Part shown: piece by piece, positions 32,180-40,108 of the stretch
Numbering within the stretch: position 1 is the stretch's first letter
Layout: the number at the start of each line of letters is the position of its first letter
Assembly: GCF_004310295.1 (NCBI RefSeq)
Contig: NZ_SISB01000003.1
Span: 124,001-188,000, forward strand
Source of the DNA: Pseudomonas sp. BGI-2
GTDB lineage: Bacteria; Pseudomonadota; Gammaproteobacteria; Pseudomonadales; Pseudomonadaceae
Length of the DNA stretch: 64,000 bases
Direction: 5' to 3'
Translations under genes and position numbers: made by a program
The notes under the pieces: model-generated
The model's database searches: none
What the model was told of the DNA's origin: nothing
What the model saw: the letters and a program-made list of their open reading frames with translations, nothing else

Positions 32180-33406
32180 ATGATTCGAACCCTGCCTCGA
32201 GCGGTACAACTCCAACTGTTGGCGACCTTGCTGAATAGCGCCGGCGGTATCGTCAAACTGTTTATGCCGTTGTACTTCCTTGAAGTGTATGGGTACGAAT
32301 TTTCTACTATTGCTTGGCTCATGGCGGCCTATGGCGGCGGATGCATTCTCGGAGCTTATGTCGGGGGTGTATTGTCGGAGCGCCTGGATTCGCAATGGGC
32401 CACCGGAATTTCCTTACTGCTGAGCGGCATTTTTGCTGCCTCTCTGGCGTTGGCTCCACCCCTTGAACTATTGCTGATCGTGGTACCTCTGGTAGGTGTT
32501 TTTGACGGTGCGTTTCGTCCAGCCAATTTGCGTCTGGTGATGGAGGGCTGCCCGCAAGAGCTACAAGTGCGTGTGCAGGGGGTGCATCGGGTGGTGTTCA
32601 ATCTGGGAGTTGCCCTGGCGGGCGTTCTGGCCGGAGCTTTGGTCGGTTTTGGTTACGGCTACGTGTTTCTAATTCAAGGGTTGCTGAATTTGTTCGGTAG
32701 CTTGTTCTTGCTCGGCTATGCCTTGAAACAAACCACCGGTTTATGGCGGCCGGCGGGTATTGAGATAGTGCACAAGGACGCTGGCGGGGATGGAGGGAGC
32801 TCCCCTTGGAGAGACGGTTTTTTCCTTGTCTTCATACTTGGCCAATTGCTGGCTTTAGGCATATTCGATCAGATGTACGGTACGTTCGGGATCTTCCTGC
32901 GTGAGCACACTGATGCCGGCGCCCCGTGGATTGCCTACTTGTTTTCCATGAATGCACTGCTTGTAGTGGTGCTGCAATTACCCGTGAGTCGAATGATCGA
33001 ACGACACGGAGTGGTCATCGCCTCGCGCTTGGGAGGTCTGCTACTCAGCGGAGCTTTTCTTATTTTGAACATGGGCAGCCATATCATCTGGGCTGTGTTG
33101 ACGATGTTAGTACTCACTGCTGCCGAGTTACTGCTGACGCCTGTCTGGACACTGTCGGTTATGAACCGATCCCAAGGGCGTCAAAGAGGCAAATATTTGG
33201 GGATATTCAGCGCCGCCTGGTTAGGGCACTCGCTGTATGGTCCTGGTTTGGGAACATGGTTATACGGCGCCTATGGTGGCTTTATTTTGTGGTGGATATG
33301 CGCGGGGGCGGGGTTGCTGATGGTCATTCTGCATTACTCGGCTGTCCCACGATTATGGACAGCCCCTGTTACAAGTACGGAGGAACAGGCATCGATTGTT
33401 CATTGA
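32180..33406 (+). CDS. MFS transporter, probable exporter of the operon product
   Basis: A 408-residue major facilitator with about 12 predicted membrane segments and the loop GGVLSERLDSQW after helix 2, where the family motif GxLaDrxG sits. The second half begins after a charged central loop (about residues 195-215). The Shine-Dalgarno signal is weak, but the start lies 12 bases after the ATP-grasp stop, so it may be translated by coupling. As the last gene of the biosynthetic operon it is likely to export the product and could give self-protection; the cargo is unknown. Confidence 0.87.
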   Translation: MIRTLPRAVQLQLLATLLNSAGGIVKLFMPLYFLEVYGYEFSTIAWLMAAYGGGCILGAYVGGVLSERLDSQWATGISLLLSGIFAASLALAPPLELLLIVVPLVGVFDGAFRPANLRLVMEGCPQELQVRVQGVHRVVFNLGVALAGVLAGALVGFGYGYVFLIQGLLNLFGSLFLLGYALKQTTGLWRPAGIEIVHKDAGGDGGSSPWRDGFFLVFILGQLLALGIFDQMYGTFGIFLREHTDAGAPWIAYLFSMNALLVVVLQLPVSRMIERHGVVIASRLGGLLLSGAFLILNMGSHIIWAVLTMLVLTAAELLLTPVWTLSVMNRSQGRQRGKYLGIFSAAWLGHSLYGPGLGTWLYGAYGGFILWWICAGAGLLMVILHYSAVPRLWTAPVTSTEEQASIVH

Positions 33407-33453
33407 GGACTGGAAATGAGCGCGTTACCTGATGCTTGTCCCGGCTCTTTCCT

Positions 33454-34125
33454 CTATCGCTGTATAGCCTCGGTCGCGACGAAGGTCACGTGTTCGCCGA
33501 CATGCAGGTTCAACCGCAACTCATCGGCAATCCCGACAGCCACCCGGCTCAACCGCTCAAGTGGTTCAGCGAGGCCCGGCTCCAGGCTGCTGCTGACCTG
33601 GCTGAAATGCTCAATGGTCAGCCCGGCCACCCCGCGCGGCGCATTCACCAGCGTCCAGTGCAAGGAGCTGCTTTGCAGGGCTTCTCGAATTTCTTCGGCG
33701 GCGTGGCGTTGCAGTCGATCTTCTATTTCCGGATCGTCCAATGCCTCGAAATCGCCCACCAGAAACAACCGGACAATCCCCGAGGCCTGCATGCCATCGA
33801 TCAGAGCATCCACCGCCAGCACTTGCTCGACCGGGCCGGGGACGATGGATTTTTCCACGTGCTCGCTGTTCATCGGCAACCCTGGTGCATCCAGCAGGCA
33901 GATCACCGCCGAACAACCGGCGACACTCTGCTTGACCCGCTCGGCGTCGAACACATCGCCGGTCTTGGTCCGCAATCCCGGGCGCGGTGGGAGCGCCGTC
34001 AGGTCATCCAGAATCGCGATCACTTCATGTTGGCGCCGCAGCATTTCAGCCATCAGCGCACTGCCCAGGCTACTCATGGCACCATAAAGCACCACTTTCA
34101 CCACAGGGGTTTCGGCATTTTTCAT
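33454..34125 (-). CDS. NAD(P)-binding, NmrA/atypical SDR-like protein
   Basis: A 223-residue Rossmann protein: VVLYGAMSSLGSALMAEML at the N-terminus resembles the GxxGxxG dinucleotide site, slightly degenerate, and GDFEALDDPE lies where atypical SDRs have their middle strand. No classical YxxxK catalytic pair is visible, so it may bind rather than reduce, like NmrA or flavin-reductase-like relatives. ATG at 34125 gives a good domain start; an in-frame extension to 34488 is antisense to the next gene. Convergent with the MFS gene. Confidence 0.78.
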   Translation of the reverse strand: MKNAETPVVKVVLYGAMSSLGSALMAEMLRRQHEVIAILDDLTALPPRPGLRTKTGDVFDAERVKQSVAGCSAVICLLDAPGLPMNSEHVEKSIVPGPVEQVLAVDALIDGMQASGIVRLFLVGDFEALDDPEIEDRLQRHAAEEIREALQSSSLHWTLVNAPRGVAGLTIEHFSQVSSSLEPGLAEPLERLSRVAVGIADELRLNLHVGEHVTFVATEAIQR

Positions 34126-34209
34126 GGCTGAGATTCCTTGTTTCCGACGTATATGTCGTGTGACCTGTAGGAATCGGTGAGGGTTCGACTGGGATTTAGA
34201 GGGTTTCAG

Positions 34210-34536
34210 ATGCAACAGATCAAGGGCTACCACGCCCATGTCTATTTCGACGCCAGCAGCATTGATCAGGCGCGAGCGCTGTGTGAGCAAGCCGCGCACG
34301 TGTTCCCGCTGAAAATGGGCCGCGTGCACGAACGCCCGGTGGGTCCGCACCCGGACTGGAGTTGCCAGTTGGCGTTCGGGCCGGAGCTGATCGGTGACGT
34401 GCTGCCGTGGCTGGCGCTCAACCGCAAGGGTTTGGTGGTGTTCCTGCACCCGGTCACCGGCGACGATTTGCTGGACCACACCGAGCACGCGATCTGGATG
34501 GGCGCGATCCGGCCGCTGGACCTGTCTATTTTTTGA
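34210..34536 (+). CDS. DOPA 4,5-dioxygenase family protein
   Basis: A 108-residue protein of the DOPA 4,5-dioxygenase-like family: YHAHVYFDASS at residues 7-17, GRVHERPVGPHPDW near 37, and FLHPVTGDDLLDHTEHAIWMG near 78. Several histidines are conserved as possible metal ligands. Related proteins in plants and fungi open catechol rings, but the bacterial role is usually unproven. The ATG at 34210 follows GAGGG. It ends next to the stop of the convergent GFA-like gene. Confidence 0.85.
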   Translation: MQQIKGYHAHVYFDASSIDQARALCEQAAHVFPLKMGRVHERPVGPHPDWSCQLAFGPELIGDVLPWLALNRKGLVVFLHPVTGDDLLDHTEHAIWMGAIRPLDLSIF

Positions 34537-34938
34537 TCAGAGGTTTTCTTCGGCTTCACCCGGCAAGTGCTCGTCCAGGTGCAGCCAGGGTAAACGGTTG
34601 TCGGTCCAGATATGCCGCTCGGCCGGGGCCTGCTCCGGGTGATCGAGGGTGGCGATGGTCACGTCGATGCTCTCGGGGCTGAGATGCGTCGTCAGCGCCA
34701 GTTGCGCCCCACAGTTCGAGCAGAAATAGCGCACGCAGGTTGTCGAAGAATCGTACTGCGCCGGTTTCCCTTTCAGCCATTTGAAGGCTGACGTGGGCAC
34801 GGTGATCCAGGTCGTCACGATCCCGCCGCTGACCCGTCGGCAGATTGAGCAATGGCAGTGCGCGATGTCATGCAATGGACCGCTGAATTGATAGCGCAGA
34901 TTTCCGCAGTGGCAACCGCCTGTGTGAAAGTCGCTCAT
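34537..34938 (-). CDS. GFA family (glutathione-dependent formaldehyde-activating-like) zinc protein
   Basis: A 133-residue protein with the Cys pattern of the GFA/CENP-V fold: GGCHCGNLRY near residue 7, HCHCSICRRVSGG near 27 and YFCSNCGAQL near 71. These cysteines bind two zinc ions. Most bacterial members are not proven formaldehyde enzymes. The ATG at 34938 was chosen since upstream sequence is not family-like; GGAGGAAAGG lies directly upstream. Confidence 0.9.
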   Translation of the reverse strand: MSDFHTGGCHCGNLRYQFSGPLHDIAHCHCSICRRVSGGIVTTWITVPTSAFKWLKGKPAQYDSSTTCVRYFCSNCGAQLALTTHLSPESIDVTIATLDHPEQAPAERHIWTDNRLPWLHLDEHLPGEAEENL

Positions 34939-34968
34939 GACCTTTCCTCCTGATGCGTATTTAGCGAC

Positions 34969-35054
34969 GCCATCGCCGGCAAGCCGGTCTCGCTCCCACA
35001 CTGGATATACGTCGTACACAAATCACCTGTGGGAGCGAGCTTGCTCGCGATGGC
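34969..35054. repeat. REPIN between the GFA-like and CitMHS genes
   Basis: Inverted arms with GCCATCGCCGGCAAGCCGG (diverged left arm) and GGGAGCGAGCTTGCTCGCGA (canonical right arm). The left arm is less well preserved than in other copies. Confidence 0.8.
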
Positions 35055-35230
35055 CTCAACTCGGTTTAACACCCTGCCCTAGTCCGACGACCGGTCACAC
35101 ATCCAGTCAATGCTTTCACCAGCGAAAGCTGGCTGAAAGCTTCCCCGATTAGGATCGCCCCACTACCGGCAACAGACCGGTCGGCCAATGCCAGTGTTTT
35201 ATCGCTCGCACAGCCCATTTAACAACAACA

Positions 35231-35311
35231 ATGGTGATTCTGATGTCCTCTATTACCCGCCGCTTCGCTGCAACTCCGCCCGTACGCCTCGTGCTTCCCG
35301 TTCTGCGCTGA
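35231..35311 (+). CDS. Possible leader peptide upstream of CitMHS transporter
   Basis: A 26-codon frame (starting MVILMSSITRRFAATPP, alternative ATG at 35243) ends 50 bases before the transporter start. It is Arg/Pro/Val-rich and has no good ribosome site, so coding status is doubtful. It would fit a regulatory leader, but nothing else supports that. Confidence 0.2.
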   Translation: MVILMSSITRRFAATPPVRLVLPVLR

Positions 35312-35361
35312 CCGCACCCGGTTCGCCCATTCCCTAGCCGCGCTACGCCTGGAGTATTCCC

Positions 35362-36669
35362 ATGCTGACTTTCCTTGGCTTCGCCATGGTCATCACGTTC
35401 ATGTTCTTAATCATGACCAAGCGCCTGTCTGCGCTGATCGCCCTGATCATCATTCCAATCGTCTTTGCCCTGTTCGGTGGTTTTGCGCCGAAGATCGGCC
35501 CGATGATGCTCGAAGGCATCACCAAGCTGGCGCCGACCGGCGTGATGCTGATGTTCGCCATTCTGTATTTCGCCCTGATGATCGATTCCGGCCTGTTTGA
35601 CCCGGCCGTGCGCAAGATCCTCAAACTGGTCAAGGGCGACCCGTTGAAAGTTTCGGTCGGCACCGCCGTACTGGCGCTCGTCGTTTCCCTTGATGGTGAC
35701 GGCGCGACCACTTATATGATCTGCGTGGCCGCCATGCTGCCGCTTTACAGCCGCATCGGCATGAGCCCGCGGATTATGGCCGGCCTGATCATCCTCGCCG
35801 GTGGCGTGATGAACATGACCCCGTGGGGCGGCCCGACTGCCCGTGCGGCCAGTGCACTGCACGTGGACCCGTCGGACATCTTCGTACCAATGATTCCAGC
35901 GATGGCGGCCGGCGTGGTGGCAATCCTGTTGATTGCTTACTTCTACGGCAAACGTGAACGTGCGCGTCTGGGGGAGCTGCACTTGGTGGGCGATGAAGTC
36001 GACCACAGCGAAATCAGCGTTTCGCAGTTCCCGGATGCCCGTCGTCCGAAGCTCATTTGGTTCAACGGCGCCCTGACCCTGGGCCTGATGTGCACTCTGA
36101 TTGCCGGTCTGTTGCCACTGCCGGTGTTGTTCATGGTGGCGTTCAGTATTGCCATGATCGTCAACTATCCTTGCCTGCAACAGCAGAAGGACCGCGTTGC
36201 GGCTCACGCCGGTAGCGTGCTGGCGGTGGTCGGTCTGATCTTTGCCGCGGGCATTTTCACCGGTATCCTGACGGGCACCGGCATGGTCGATGCGATGTCG
36301 AAAAGCCTGCTGGCGGTGATCCCTGATTTCCTCGGTCCGTACCTGGCCGTAATCACTGCGCTGGTGAGCATGCCGTTCACGTTCTTCATGTCGAACGATG
36401 CATTTTATTACGGCGTGTTACCAGTACTTGCCGAAGCAGCCAGTCATTACGGTATAACCGCGGTTGAAATGGCACGTGCCTCGATCGTCGGTCAGCCCGT
36501 CCACTTGCTGAGCCCGCTGGTACCATCGACTTACTTGTTGGTGGCCCTGGCCGGTATCGATTTCGGTGACCATCAGCGCTTTACCCTGAAATGGGCAGTG
36601 CTGGTGTGCATGTGCATACTGGTTGCAGCATTGCTGATGGGGATTTTTCCGCTGTTCAGCACTCTATAA
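35362..36669 (+). CDS. CitMHS family metal-citrate:proton symporter
   Basis: A 435-residue inner-membrane transporter with about 11-12 hydrophobic helices. The sequence MLTFLGFAMVITFMFLIMTKRLSA at the start, SLDGDGATTYMICVAAMLP near residue 110 and MNMTPWGGPTARAA near 152 are typical of the CitMHS family, which takes up citrate complexed to Mg2+, Ca2+ or other metals. TGGAG precedes the ATG. No two-component or porin partner is adjacent. A strong terminator follows at 36681. Confidence 0.92.
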   Translation: MLTFLGFAMVITFMFLIMTKRLSALIALIIIPIVFALFGGFAPKIGPMMLEGITKLAPTGVMLMFAILYFALMIDSGLFDPAVRKILKLVKGDPLKVSVGTAVLALVVSLDGDGATTYMICVAAMLPLYSRIGMSPRIMAGLIILAGGVMNMTPWGGPTARAASALHVDPSDIFVPMIPAMAAGVVAILLIAYFYGKRERARLGELHLVGDEVDHSEISVSQFPDARRPKLIWFNGALTLGLMCTLIAGLLPLPVLFMVAFSIAMIVNYPCLQQQKDRVAAHAGSVLAVVGLIFAAGIFTGILTGTGMVDAMSKSLLAVIPDFLGPYLAVITALVSMPFTFFMSNDAFYYGVLPVLAEAASHYGITAVEMARASIVGQPVHLLSPLVPSTYLLVALAGIDFGDHQRFTLKWAVLVCMCILVAALLMGIFPLFSTL

Positions 36670-36680
36670 GCCCAAGACTC

Positions 36681-36730
36681 ACCACAACGGGTCCAGGCTT
36701 CGCTGTTCGAAGCCTGGGCCTTTTGTGGTT
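36681..36730 (+). terminator. Terminator after the CitMHS gene
   Basis: Core stem CCAGGCTTCG / CGAAGCCTGG with outer pairing ACCACAA / TTGTGGT and a T run, starting 12 bases after the transporter stop. Confidence 0.85.
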
Positions 36731-36754
36731 TAACACATCCTCAAAGGAATACAC

Positions 36755-37522
36755 ATGGAATGGCTGACCAACCCTGAAATCTGGGTTGCCTTCTTTACCC
36801 TGACCGCCCTGGAAATCGTCCTGGGTATCGATAACATCATCATGATTTCGATCCTGGTCAGCCGCATGCCCAAGCACATGCAGCAGCGCACCCGGATCTT
36901 CGGCCTGGCGCTGGCCATGGTCACGCGGATCCTGTTGTTGCTGTCGATCACCTGGGTCATGCGCCTCACCGCCGACCTGTTCGAAATGTTCGGCCAGGGT
37001 ATTTCCGGGCGAGACCTGATCCTGTTCTTCGGTGGTCTGTTCCTGCTGTGGAAGAGCTCGCAAGAGATGTACCACGCGCTGGAAGGCGAGGATGAGACCC
37101 ACGAGGAACCGACCGCCAAGGGTGGCAGCTTCCTGTACACCATCATCCAGATTGCGATTATCGACATCGTGTTCTCCCTGGATTCGGTAATCACCGCCGT
37201 GGGTATGGTTTCTCATGTGCCGGTCATGGTCGCTGCGATCATCGTCGCCGTACTGGTGATGATGCTGGCGGCTGGCACCATCAGCGAATTCATCGACAAG
37301 CACCCGTCGCTGAAAATGCTGGCGCTGTCGTTCCTGTTGCTGGTCGGTACCGTGTTGATTGCCGAGTCCTTCGAAGTGCATTTGCCAAAAGGCTACGTCT
37401 ACTTCGCCATGGCGTTCTCGCTGGCGGTGGAAGCGATCAACATCAAGATGCGCACCGCGATTGCGAAAAAACGCAAACAGCAAGATCCGGTGAAACTGCG
37501 CAAGGACATTCCGGGGCAGTAA
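36755..37522 (+). CDS. TerC family integral membrane protein
   Basis: A 255-residue protein with seven to eight hydrophobic segments and the TerC hallmarks LEIVLGIDNIIMISIL near residue 18 and DIVFSLDSVITAVGM near 135, whose paired Asp/Asn residues are thought to bind metal. TerC proteins are linked to tellurite resistance and to manganese export in other bacteria; the present member stands alone, without ter genes. AAAGGAA precedes the ATG. Confidence 0.92.
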   Translation: MEWLTNPEIWVAFFTLTALEIVLGIDNIIMISILVSRMPKHMQQRTRIFGLALAMVTRILLLLSITWVMRLTADLFEMFGQGISGRDLILFFGGLFLLWKSSQEMYHALEGEDETHEEPTAKGGSFLYTIIQIAIIDIVFSLDSVITAVGMVSHVPVMVAAIIVAVLVMMLAAGTISEFIDKHPSLKMLALSFLLLVGTVLIAESFEVHLPKGYVYFAMAFSLAVEAINIKMRTAIAKKRKQQDPVKLRKDIPGQ

Positions 37523-37564
37523 CCCGAACCTGTGCACTTGGCTGGTGTCAGCCAGTGCACAAAA

Positions 37565-37657
37565 CCTGTGGGAGCGAGCCTGCTCGCGATTGCGGCCTGT
37601 CAGTCAACATCAGTGTTGAATGTGACGGCCTCATCGCGAGCAGGCTTGCTCCCACAT
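37565..37657. repeat. REPIN after the TerC gene
   Basis: Inverted arms GTGGGAGCGAGCCTGCTCGC and complement GCGAGCAGGCTTGCTCCCAC enclose a loop with its own short pairing (CAACATCAGTGTTGA). It ends in a T run, so it may double as a terminator for terC. Confidence 0.88.
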
Positions 37658-37804
37658 TTTTTTGCTCAGTGGTTACCCAGGCGGATCGAGGTTATCCAGC
37701 ACTCGATTGCGAATTCTTCGCGAAGGTTTGTTCAAAGGTTGACGCACCGAGCTCTGGTGGTTAGCGTCCCTCGCTCGCTTCAAACGACATGACAAGGAAT
37801 GCAT

Positions 37805-38302
37805 ATGTCAGGAAAACCGGCTGCACGCCTCACGGACCCCACCACCTGTCCCCTCCCCGGCCACGGCACCAACCCGATTGCCAGCGGTTCTCCCGATGTG
37901 TTTTTCAACGGCCTTGCGGCCGCTCGGGTCAGCGACAAATGCACCTGCGGCCAAGCCCTGAACGGTGGATTCTCTTCAACCGTGTTCATCAACGGCCTGA
38001 ACGCCATGACGCTCGATAGCACCACCAGTCATGGCGGCGTGGTGATCGGCGGCTCCGGCAACGTCATCATCGGCAGCTCTCATACCCCCACGCCGTTCAT
38101 TCCGCCCCTGCCGATCATTGGTCAGCCCTTGGTCGAGTTCAAAGTCGTCAGCGCCGGCAATGGCGAGCCGATTGCCCAACATGACTACGAAATCGAAACC
38201 GCCGAAGGCCGCATCGTCAAAGGTCAGACCAACGCCGAGGGCATGACCCAAAGCGTCGCCACCCTACAGCCCGACCTCGCCGTAGTCCGCTGGACTGTCT
38301 GA
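37805..38302 (+). CDS. PAAR-domain type VI secretion tip protein
   Basis: A 165-residue protein whose first 95 residues are a PAAR domain: ARLTDPTTCPLPGHGTNPIASG, FFNGLAAARVSDKC, VFINGLNAMTLDSTTSHGG and VVIGGSGNVIIG. PAAR proteins form the metal-stabilised point on VgrG and deliver cargo. A C-terminal extension (about 100-165) probably docks the effector. The second ATG (37805) was chosen as AAGGA has proper spacing to it. It is followed after 19 bases by the candidate effector; no vgrG or other T6SS genes are in the window. Confidence 0.92.
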   Translation: MSGKPAARLTDPTTCPLPGHGTNPIASGSPDVFFNGLAAARVSDKCTCGQALNGGFSSTVFINGLNAMTLDSTTSHGGVVIGGSGNVIIGSSHTPTPFIPPLPIIGQPLVEFKVVSAGNGEPIAQHDYEIETAEGRIVKGQTNAEGMTQSVATLQPDLAVVRWTV

Positions 38303-38321
38303 CGCCTCAAGGAAGAATGAA

Positions 38322-39479
38322 ATGACTGGACAATGCATGGCCCCAGACGACCTGGACATGAAGAAACTCTGGGACAGCACCTGCGAACTCCCCGCCTGCA
38401 AGCGCGAAACCACCAAGGGCGGCCCCAACCCGAAAACCCGCGTCGAAGTGCCATTGCTGACCTGTAACTGCCTGTGGCGCAGGTTTCAGAAAGAAGCCGA
38501 AGAGTGGGTCGCACCGGGCGGCGTGTTGATTGCCGACCCGCAAGCTCGTAACCGCAAAATCAACGCGGCCTATGCACAGTTGTGGCTGGCGGATAACCGA
38601 TTTCAGTGGGCGGGTTTGGCGGCGTTTGCTTCTAAGCAGGTGGGGTGTGGGTTGTTGCATGCCGCTACTTTAGAGCAACGAATTGAAGCCGAAAAAAAGG
38701 CCTATCGGACTCTCAAAGATAGCCAGCCCAAGGATCTGTATGAACATATGGTGGTCAACAAATGGCGTTCGGACCCTGAACTTTGGAACAAATGGAACCA
38801 GGCAAAGCAGCAGAATTCGGTCCCACTTACGAGTGATCCACTCTCTGGCGATGCGATTGCATTGCTCCAGGAAGAATTGAAATACGTTCACCAAATGCTG
38901 GCTCTTGGAAACACTGCTCTGTTCTTGGATGTTTACCCACTGCACCGTTTTTTTATGGTGCGTGGATTTAAAGAAATGGAGAAGTGTTTACCTGACCGCA
39001 GCAGCCTGCGTAGTGAAGTGCTCTGGCCTATTGCGGAAAAAGTCGACTTTGGTACTGCCCGTCTGGATATTTCCGAAACATTCGCCTCTATTGATAAGGG
39101 CGATGTTAGCGGCAGCGTCAGAGCGATGGCTCGGCATGAACAGTTAAATATCCTTCAACCTGCAATGTATGACGTAGAACATTTCGCACTATTAATGCGA
39201 GGTACTCAAGCGGGTGACGTGGTGTCGGTTGTTACTGGCTTATTTTCAGGGCTGCCGGAGGAAATACAGTTAACTCTAGCAAGTCAGTGTAAAGCTCCAG
39301 ATGGTCGAAAAGTTGCTTTTAGCCGTAACCCCATCGCGGATTTAGCGGACAAGGATCAGCGAATGGAGTTCGTATTACGAGCGGCAACACAATTTGACAC
39401 CTTGTTAAAAAACCCAACCGCCCATGCTCAACTAAAGGCATCGATCTCGGAAATTGCTAGCGGCGGAGGAGTAAATTGA
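38322..39479 (+). CDS. Putative T6SS effector (DUF2515-like)
   Basis: A 385-residue protein encoded directly after the PAAR gene, so it is the likely cargo. The N-terminus is Cys-rich (CELPACK, LTCNCLWRRF), and AYAQLWLADNRFQWAGLAAFASKQVGCGLLHA resembles the DUF2515 family by my recollection. From about base 38640 (residue 106) GC falls sharply, which suggests a conserved delivery part joined to a variable, recently acquired toxic part. No known catalytic motif was found, so the activity is unknown. Overlaps the next gene by one base. Confidence 0.72.
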   Translation: MTGQCMAPDDLDMKKLWDSTCELPACKRETTKGGPNPKTRVEVPLLTCNCLWRRFQKEAEEWVAPGGVLIADPQARNRKINAAYAQLWLADNRFQWAGLAAFASKQVGCGLLHAATLEQRIEAEKKAYRTLKDSQPKDLYEHMVVNKWRSDPELWNKWNQAKQQNSVPLTSDPLSGDAIALLQEELKYVHQMLALGNTALFLDVYPLHRFFMVRGFKEMEKCLPDRSSLRSEVLWPIAEKVDFGTARLDISETFASIDKGDVSGSVRAMARHEQLNILQPAMYDVEHFALLMRGTQAGDVVSVVTGLFSGLPEEIQLTLASQCKAPDGRKVAFSRNPIADLADKDQRMEFVLRAATQFDTLLKNPTAHAQLKASISEIASGGGVN

Positions 39480-40108
39480 TGCGTAAGCTGGTTTGGAGCC
39501 TTCTGGCTCTGATATCTATATTTCTGATTATTTATATCGTTCGCGATTTGATAGCCGTAGATACAATTTCCGTTCGTGTAGGAAAGCCTTATGAAGATGT
39601 AGTACGAGACTCTACATTTCCGGTCAAAGCTAAAACCGCAATATATCCAAGTGAACCACCAGAAATAGACTCAACTTGGATTAGCAGTCCAGTTGTAGTC
39701 CAATTTGATGACCCGCAGCACGGCTTCACCTTACCGCCCACGAAGTTTGGTGCTGTAGGTTACAAAGAAGAGAAAGTATCGACCCTTACTACTTCTCCGA
39801 TGTTGGAGGCTCTACCCTACGATCAGTTGGCTCCCTTAATCATCCAGTTGCAGGAGATGTTAAAAAATTCTGGATGGGTACCGCGGGATAATGAAAGCCA
39901 CGCTTGGTTAAGGTTAAGTAACGAGGTCGATAGAAATGCTTTGCAGAACCTGTTGTTCGACCAAGTCGTCGTTGTGATGCTTCTGGTGCCGCACAAATAT
40001 GGTCTTGCGCTTAACGTAAAATGCTATGCACGCTGTAATGAGCGCGACCCGAAAACGGCGAAATATCTAATCGACGTTAGCGTGGGTTCGGATTACTACA
40101 GCGAATGA
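39479..40108 (+). CDS. Candidate immunity protein, copy 1 (membrane-anchored)
   Basis: A 209-residue protein with one N-terminal membrane helix (LVWSLLALISIFLIIYIV) and a probable periplasmic domain that contains VGKPYEDVVRDSTFP, YPSEPPEIDSTWISSPVVV and LNVKCYARCNERDP. It is clearly similar along its length to the next gene product. ATG at 39479 overlaps the effector stop (TGATG) and follows GGAGGAG, so it is co-translated with the effector; this and the low GC fit an immunity role. No function has been shown to my knowledge. Confidence 0.75.
   Translation: MRKLVWSLLALISIFLIIYIVRDLIAVDTISVRVGKPYEDVVRDSTFPVKAKTAIYPSEPPEIDSTWISSPVVVQFDDPQHGFTLPPTKFGAVGYKEEKVSTLTTSPMLEALPYDQLAPLIIQLQEMLKNSGWVPRDNESHAWLRLSNEVDRNALQNLLFDQVVVVMLLVPHKYGLALNVKCYARCNERDPKTAKYLIDVSVGSDYYSE

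Larger units (their letters stand above)
34939..35361. other. Intergenic region with REP pair and short leader frame
   Basis: These 423 bases between the GFA-like gene and the CitMHS gene hold a REPIN (34969-35054) and a 26-codon reading frame (35231-35311), followed by the transporter ribosome site. No RNA gene was recognised. Confidence 0.6.

Noticed and set aside
37742..37804. Attachment site or tRNA scar at the left edge of the T6SS module
   Set aside because: No direct repeat matching the right edge near 40750 could be found by eye.
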